From the NCBI GenBank assembly GCA_023101885.1, contig JALPQD010000635.1:496001-560000 (forward strand): DNA of 64,000 nt. Direction: 5' to 3'. The DNA comes from Typhlomys cinereus (lineage: Eukaryota > Chordata > Mammalia > Rodentia > Platacanthomyidae). The notes beneath the pieces are model-generated. The model searched no databases. It saw nothing but the letters and a program-made list of their open reading frames with translations, and had not been told where the DNA came from. Both the position numbers and the translations under genes were made by a program. Within the stretch, counting starts at the first letter, position 1. Every line of letters begins with the position of its first letter. This document shows positions 58,556 through 64,000 of this stretch, piece by piece.

Positions 58556-58629
58556 TCTTCGTTGCATTTCAGATTAAGCTATAGGCATCTGCACACTTCC
58601 CAGAGGGCACCCTTGTTAAGGAGAAGAAA

Positions 58630-58795
58630 AGACCTGGTGAGATAACTCAGTGGTCAGGTGCCCATGACTTGAATTTGGTCCCTAGAAGCCCACATGGTGG
58701 AAGGAGATAACTAACTTCCAAACGCTCTTCTCTGATCTCTGCATGTTGTCGTGGTGTATTCTCTCTGTCTCATCCATAAATAATATACTTTAAAA
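58630..58795 (+). repeat. Old B2-type SINE
   Basis: GACCTGGTGAGATAACTCAG, AGCCCACATGGTGGAAGGAG, ACGCTCTTCTCTGATCTCTG. Confidence 0.7.
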
Positions 58796-59189
58796 GTCCT
58801 TTATTTTTTGCGCGTCTGTGTGCACACCTGCCGTGGCACACGTGTGGAGATCCAGGGACAAGATTTGGGAGTCTTTTCTTTCCCTCCACCTGTGGGTTCC
58901 AGACATTTCCAGTGGAAAGAACTTTTTAACCACACATTCAGCCATGTCACCAGCCCGTGGCACCGTTTAGGAAGTTTACACATGAAACAGTGTAATCATC
59001 TGCCAGACCATTTCTGCACTACCTTCGGTTTTAGCATTCTGAGATATGGTCTGTGTCCCAAGGCTGGCCTGCAGCTCAGGTCATCCCCTGAACGGCGGCA
59101 GTACTACTACACGCAGCTGCACTCTCCTTTTGTGTTTTCAGGGCACTCAGTATTTAAAGCGTGACACCCAGTACATTTAAAGTCCTGCA

Positions 59190-59265
59190 GGGTGAGGAGT
59201 GGAGCTAAGTGGTAGAATGCTTACTTTGCACATGTGAGGCTCTGGGTTCAATTCCCAGCACTGGG
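59190..59265 (+). repeat. ID element
   Basis: GGAGCTAAGTGGTAGAATGC, TTACTTTGCACATGTGAGGC, GGGTTCAATTCCCAGCACTG. A well-preserved tRNA-Ala-type ID head, not a functional tRNA gene. Confidence 0.85.
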
Positions 59266-59867
59266 GGAAAAGTGTACTTGATTTATGCACTTACATCTGC
59301 GTAGGTTTGGTGGAAGAGAACTGAAAACTGTCTTCTGCGACATCAGTAAAGAGGTTGCAAAAAATGCTGTCGTTTCAGTTCATGGACTCATGTGACTGGT
59401 ACAGTTTATCTGATAAAACTCATACAATTTGCCACGGCATGTTTTGATAGGCAGTTTTTCTAATCTGTCTGGAGACAATATTTATAGTAGTAATTCAGCT
59501 CTCACTTATCTGTTTCCCTACAACCTGTCTGGCTCAGCAGGAGTCTGTTGTGAAATCATTGCAAATGTCACAGCAGCTGCCATTAGCTGGCTTGCGGCCA
59601 CCGGGTGCCACACTCTGCGTGGGGCTCTTCTGCTTTCCCGGGTTCCCTGATGGTAACATCCACGTTTCTCGATGACCACTGTGTGCTTTCTCTTCCCCCA
59701 AACAATTGGCATGCAGAAAGCTTTTCTAATGACCTGTTTTCTTTTCGATGTGTTTCTAAACTGCCTTAGGTACTCAAAAATTGCTATTGAAGCTCAGAAT
59801 CTAAACTTACAAATTGAGTTCTTCTTCCTTGTGTTTTACTTATTTATAGTTTTATCTTTCTTGGCAG

Positions 59868-59918
59868 CCTTCCTCTCTGTGCAGCGACCCTTTGGCGACA
59901 TCTAAGAGTAGCAAAAGG
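59868..59918 (+). CDS. LRRFIP2: LRRFIP2 exon 10 (residues 172-188)
   Basis: Seventeen codons, PSSLCSDPLATSKSSKR. The acceptor is TATCTTTCTTGGCAG and the donor AGG|GTTAGT, again with T at +3. SSL-SDPLAT-K agrees with the family. It ends in a small basic cluster. Only 80 bp separate it from the next candidate exon. Confidence 0.87.
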
Positions 59919-59998
59919 GTTAGTACTTTCTGAAGAGTGTGTTGTCTGCCATTATCCCTCAACTTTCTGTAGGTTTAATTGATATACTTTTTTCATAG

Positions 59999-60043
59999 GC
60001 CTCCTCTATTTCAAATTCTGGTCTGCCAAGAAGTACCAGTCTG
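59999..60043 (+). CDS. LRRFIP2: LRRFIP2 candidate exon 11 (residues 189-203)
   Basis: Fifteen codons, ASSISNSGLPRSTSL, between ACTTTTTTCATAG and CTG|GTTTGT. I do not firmly recall this segment from the human protein. It is called from splice sites, phase 0-0, Ser-rich composition like its neighbours, and position. The alternative is a chance open segment. An 80-bp intron is short but workable. If real, it is probably an optional cassette. Confidence 0.6.
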
Positions 60044-60797
60044 GTTTGTATTTCCTCCTGGTGTGCTTACTGGTGTGGCCACTGTCAGGGTCACACCTGC
60101 GCTTGACAGCTCGCTCCAGAACAGTCAAGAACCAAGGCTTTGTGCCAAGTGTGCTGTAGAATACACAGCCTGTGCTTCAGACGCAAAGCTTTGGGGCGTG
60201 AAAGTAAGCCCGCTCTCTTCACGGAGGGCAAAGCTGAGCACCAGGCTCATGCTTAGACTTCGTTTCCTACAGAGATGAGTTCGTGCGGGTGTCACACACA
60301 CTCAGCACTTCAGGGAGGGTGGCTGGTAATGCAACGAGGTCATGATTCTGCACAGCTGTACCACGGGCCACGGCTGTCTAGAGTCTAATGAGCCGAACAG
60401 AAGAGAAAGGCGGCAGCTTTGTGCAGTGTGCAGTTTGTGGGCTACTTCCCCAGTGTGGCTTGTCGTGCCGCGGGCTGGGACCTCTTCGCTCTGTGCCTCA
60501 GTGTCCTGTGCTGCTTCGTGTCTTCTTTCGAAAGAGTAAATTGATAATTGTTAGTTTTACAACATGGTGGTGAAAGAAGACGGTGGGGATTTTAACCGCG
60601 TGTGTTCTTGACATTGTCACGAGACTGATGCCACTAGTTGTGCGGATGAGTGTCCACTTTCAGAGGTTCCCCTGTGGAAGCCAGTGCACTCAGACTGTAG
60701 TCCCCAAACTTTCTGAAGCTGTGACTACACACAAAAAAGATCTTTTCAAAGTCGCTTTGATGCTTAATAGTTAAATAGCATTTCTTTTGTTCTTCAG
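60044..60797 (+). other. LRRFIP2: LRRFIP2 intron 11 (754 bp)
   Basis: Unique sequence with moderate GC content. No repeat or other exon seen. Confidence 0.8.
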
Positions 60798-60845
60798 GCG
60801 TCTTTGTATGATGGTGGATTTTATAACCCGTATGGTTCTCGAACC
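60798..60845 (+). CDS. LRRFIP2: LRRFIP2 exon 12 (residues 204-219)
   Basis: Sixteen codons, ASLYDGGFYNPYGSRT, identical to the segment I know from mammalian LRRFIP2. The acceptor is TTTTGTTCTTCAG. The donor ACC|GTAAGT is one of only two full-consensus GTAAGT donors among the coding exons. Aromatic and glycine-rich, in a Tyr/Ser low-complexity setting. Confidence 0.95.
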
Positions 60846-61228
60846 GTAAGTCTAAATGGGGAAAACGAAGAGGGAAGGAACAGGAGGGGACTGCTTTCTT
60901 ACAGAGGAAATCTTTTAGTGTGACCCGATTCAAGCTGTGGCCCATTCCTTCAGCTGCCCATGCAAAGGTTCCTCAGGAAATCATGGGTCAAAGCATGCGG
61001 GGCATCAGAGAATCCTCTGGGGCACCCCTCCTCTTGACAAGGTCTGGCGAACCTTCAAGGGTGGGCATGGAGTACAGTGGTAAACCAGGGCGTTAAGGTC
61101 GAGGAGTTAGCTGCACCCCAGGAGTTGTGGTCGAGGGTCTAGGGTCTGCGGCTAGGATCACTTAGGTATCCCCAGTAGAAAATGGGTCTGGTTCTGGCCA
61201 TAAGCCTTTCCTCTTGGGACCTTTGCAG
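60846..61228 (+). other. LRRFIP2: LRRFIP2 intron 12 (383 bp)
   Basis: Short unique intron; nothing else recognised in it. Confidence 0.85.
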
Positions 61229-61285
61229 CCGTCCGAGTACAGTTACTACTCCTCGAGAACAAGCTCCTCCCAAAGCAGTCCTGTG
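61229..61285 (+). CDS. LRRFIP2: LRRFIP2 exon 13 (residues 220-238)
   Basis: Nineteen codons, PSEYSYYSSRTSSSQSSPV. The acceptor is GGGACCTTTGCAG and the donor GTG|GTGAGC. PSEYSYYSSRTSS is conserved in LRRFIP2. Ten of the 19 residues are serine, in a region expected to be disordered. Confidence 0.94.
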
Positions 61286-61759
61286 GTGAGCCGTCCGTTC
61301 CCTGCATGCCGTGGGACAGTTGGTTCTCAGTAGCGAGTGTGTGTGTCTCACTGCCTTGCTTGCGCATGGATTGTGATGCTTCACCAGTCTCCAGGTCCAG
61401 CCACTAATTTGGCTTATTGACAGTTTCTGTGTGGAGTGAATAACTTCTTTGCCGAGTCTGAATCTTGGCCATTAGACAGTTTTTCTGTTGTCACTCATGT
61501 GACCCTGTTATGTCCCGTGGCGATGATTCGTGTTGGCCGCCCTCGGCTTTCTCCTGGATCTGTCTGCATTGCGTCATCTCACTTTCGGACAGTTCTTCTG
61601 TCCAGGAGGTGGTGGGAGAAGAAAAACAAGCCCATGCATAAAAATTGTTACATGGAAGACAGCTACTGATTTTTCTGGAATATTTAAACTTATTTTTCAG
61701 TATATGCAGGTAATATTTAAAACAGAGCCTCTGTTATGCACCCTTCCCAAGATTTTTCA

Positions 61760-62110
61760 TGAACATATGGGCTTTTCACTTGATTACACACAGACTCATA
61801 TCTACTACAGTCTGTCTTCTTGTTTTTTAATTCTTTCACAGTTTTATACATGAATACAGTGAATTTATGGTATTTTCCTTCAATTTCTTCCAGATTTCTT
61901 TTTTTTTTTTTTTGGCATTAAGTCTTTTATAACAAGTAAGTCATGCCTCTTTCTATTTAATGTGCCTTTGTGATAGTCTCCTATTCCTCCGTCCTCCTTA
62001 ATTCCAATATACTAAGGCATAAACAAACATTTTCACCATCATTCCACAGTTGTGGACATTTAGGTGGTCAAAAGTTTTGTTACTACAAATGTGTGTGATG
62101 AACGTTCTTA
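61760..62110 (-). repeat. Possible L1 3'UTR fragment
   Basis: CACAGTTGTGGACATTTAGG, TTTTGTTACTACAAATGTGT and TGATGAACGTTCTTAAGTAT resemble the L1 3' region. AT-rich and decayed. Confidence 0.4.
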
Positions 62111-62182
62111 AGTATACACGTGTATGTGTGTGTGTGTTTCTAGTGTTCTTAACATTGGTCGACCTATAAGATGAACCACAAA

Positions 62183-62448
62183 GGACTGAACAGATAGCTT
62201 AGGGGTTAACTGAGCCTCACAAACAGAAGGTCCTTAGTTCTGATCCCAGGTTCCATGTAAAAACTCCAGGCAGAAATGGCGGTGGCCTGCACTTCCAGCC
62301 CTGGTGGGCAGAGCCTGCAAAATCCCAGCACGAAGCAAAAAAGAAATAGAAGCAATCCAGGATGATTCCCAAAGTCACCTTTGGTTCTCCACAGGGACGC
62401 ACAGTGCCTTTTCACACACACATACATACACACACAATAATAAAATAA
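62183..62448 (+). repeat. B2-like SINE, subfamily B
   Basis: GGACTGAACAGATAGCTTAG, GAAGCAATCCAGGATGATTC, CACAGGGACGCACAGTGCC and a short CA tail ending AATAATAAAATAAA. Target-site duplication AAGATGAACCA (62,168 and 62,449). Confidence 0.9.
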
Positions 62449-63543
62449 AAGATGAACCATGAAGCCGTAGCATGTAAGAAGAGCACATACGTTTGAACTG
62501 TGGTGTCTACCATCTTATCAATGACCTGAAAGATGGTCTCTGTGTCCTAAGAGCATGTGTTAGCTTGGAAACTAGCTTGTTATCCTTACCATGTCCAGCT
62601 GGAAGAGCTGCAGGCTGTTTCCTCTGTGATCTTAAAGGCTGCTTTCTTTTGCACTGACATTTACAGTTCTGTCAGTTCTCAAAAAAATGCCACTCCTTGA
62701 CAAACGACATGAGGATATTCAAGGATGTGAAGGCTTCTTCACACAAGATGGAAATTTGCTTTTAACCTACTGTGTAGTGAAGTTTTTCTTTGCCATTTTC
62801 AGACCAAATGGCATTTTTCTGTCACATGTAGCCCCCTTACAAACAAAATCCCAGCAATATGCTTTCAGTGACGGGCCTTGTCCCTGTGAACTGGCTTGAT
62901 TCTATTTCATTTGCACCTGGGGTTCAGAATTACTATTTTAGTGACTCCAGAGTGGCTTCTTGTGACATCAGAATGGAAGTAAAGGGCAGGTACCCAAGAT
63001 GAATCTCTTGCCAGTGAAGCTGAAATAACACTGCCCCATGTGGGGCCACCTGGCACCATCTCCACTAACCGTGTCGGAATGAGGCGGGGAAGTAACGGGC
63101 AGCACGTCAACATCTCTGCTGGTAGGAAATTCTGTCTTGGACGTATGTCATTTCATTTTAAAACACCATTTCCTTCCCAAGCCAAAACACCTGAAATGTG
63201 TCATTGACCCCATGGGATTCTGAGGATCTCGAGATCTACAAATAAAGCCCTGACCTTTCCAGTTGACCTTGTCTTGTTTACTCCCATGTCTACCCTATGT
63301 TTAATGTAGATAGAAGATAAAATTGTACTTTATTCTTGGCACTTTCTTGGAACCATGTGTCGATTAGTAGATAACCCATGCCTTCCAGCACCTTCCTTTA
63401 GCGGTGCACACTGGAGTGTGCCTGCTGCCGTGTTTACATGGGCACAGCGTGCACGCATGCTGCCCAGGCGATCCTGGTGCGCTTACACGCCGAAACCTGT
63501 GGTTCAGCTCCGTCCTTTTGACTGTCTGCATTTCCTGTCTCAG

Positions 63544-63612
63544 TCCATCGACGATGACACCGCAAGCATTGCTTCTTCTGATCGTGCCAGTCGTGGGCGA
63601 AGAGAGAGCGCG
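63544..63612 (+). CDS. LRRFIP2: LRRFIP2 exon 14 (residues 239-261)
   Basis: Twenty-three codons, SIDDDTASIASSDRASRG then RRESA. The acceptor is CATTTCCTGTCTCAG and the donor GCG|GTGAGC. DDDTASI-SSDRASRGRRES is diagnostic of LRRFIP2. RGRRES is a good basophilic-kinase consensus (inference). This is the last coding exon I find; the protein continues beyond the window. Confidence 0.94.
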
Positions 63613-64000
63613 GTGAGCATGGTTTGCGTGTAAACACATACGGCTTAAAATGACCATGGTGTGTACTCTGTGAGATCTACTGAGAAGTGAGATTTGCATT
63701 GGACAAAATGAGCATTTTGCTTAAGTAAATGCAGTTGACATGAATAACTTTCTTTGCCATGTGGTCTTGAGGTGAGTCATAAGCTCATGTCACCTAAGTA
63801 CAAGCTTTCATTGACGGTCTTCACGTTGATCCTGCTGTTATGCGTACGAACTGTTCATTTCTCCAGCAGAAACGTCTTTCCTCCGTGGTATAGCACTTCT
63901 ATGGATGGATCGCGGTCATCTCTTGTCGCTTGCTTCCTCTGCAGTTGCACTTACGTTCAGCTGGTGCTCAGCCAGCTCACTAAGGCCTGTGACTTTTTAA
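63613..64000 (+). other. LRRFIP2: LRRFIP2 intron 14 (start only)
   Basis: Begins GTGAGC and is cut by the right edge. Unique sequence; nothing else seen. Confidence 0.8.

Larger units (their letters stand above)
57817..59867 (+). other. LRRFIP2: LRRFIP2 intron 9 (2,051 bp)
   Basis: Contains a B2-like SINE (58,127), B1 (58,440), an older B2-type fragment (58,630) and an ID element (59,190). I see nothing in 58,800-59,185 or 59,265-59,867 beyond the approach to the next acceptor. Confidence 0.85.
61286..63543 (+). other. LRRFIP2: LRRFIP2 intron 13 (2,258 bp)
   Basis: Contains a microexon-like 9-nt segment (61,701-61,709), L1-like AT-rich sequence at about 61,760-62,110 and a B2-like SINE (62,183-62,448). 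I see nothing in 62,465-63,540. Confidence 0.83.
10390..64000 (+). other. LRRFIP2: LRRFIP2 gene, 5' part (runs off the right edge)
   Basis: Thirteen short coding segments, each between an AG acceptor and a GT donor and all joining in one frame, give a protein that starts [17 protein letters not shown] and continues through [21 protein letters not shown] recognise this as the N-terminus of LRRFIP2, not its paralogue LRRFIP1, which lacks the MGTP start. In mammals LRRFIP2 is a cytoplasmic adaptor. It binds the leucine-rich repeats of Flightless-1, binds Dishevelled in Wnt signalling, and modulates TLR4/MyD88 and NLRP3 responses. The window holds the promoter, the 5'UTR and about 261 codons of the long, serine-rich form. 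The conserved C-terminal coiled coil is not here. The human neighbours (GOLGA4 on the 5' side, MLH1 on the 3' side) are not seen. Confidence 0.93.

Noticed and set aside
59190..59265. tRNA-like sequence
   Set aside because: It has ID-element bases and a GC-poor, broken acceptor stem, so it is a SINE head, not a tRNA gene. The same applies to 20,935-21,010.

Overview
This is mammalian nuclear DNA, almost certainly from a rodent. It is mostly intron and intergenic sequence, with B1, ID and B4-like SINEs, old L1 fragments and long CA/GT runs. A young tRNA-headed SINE of the B2 type is scattered through it. Its body differs from the mouse and rat B2 consensus as I remember it, which points to a rodent outside the mouse/rat group. 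I cannot name the species.

The only gene I can support is LRRFIP2 on the + strand (leucine-rich repeat flightless-interacting protein 2). Bases 1-9,900 are upstream DNA packed with SINEs. A CpG island at about 9,985-11,165 holds the promoter and a non-coding exon 1 whose donor is at 10,680. The start codon is in exon 2 (ATG at 26,741). It is followed by short coding exons at 44,049, 45,722, 50,673, 50,821, 55,227, 56,690, 57,742, 59,868, 59,999 (candidate), 60,798, 61,229 and 63,544. Together they encode about 261 residues: a basic, Ala/Arg/Glu-rich N-terminus, then a Ser/Tyr/Arg-rich low-complexity stretch. The C-terminal coiled coil lies beyond the right edge.

Every coding exon found starts and ends in phase 0, and five of the 13 donors begin GTT rather than GTA or GTG. 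The exons therefore look like interchangeable cassettes with weak donors, which fits the short and long isoforms known for this family.

The introns carry a 40-unit, 14-bp minisatellite (46,567-47,126), a GC-rich minisatellite of about 17-19 bp (42,957-43,116), L1 3' ends, at least four copies of one rodent repeat ending in a CAAGTTGACA-like motif, and two subfamilies of the B2-like SINE. I see no bacterial, viral or mobile defence system. Family assignments come from reading the sequence and from memory of the families, not from searches.
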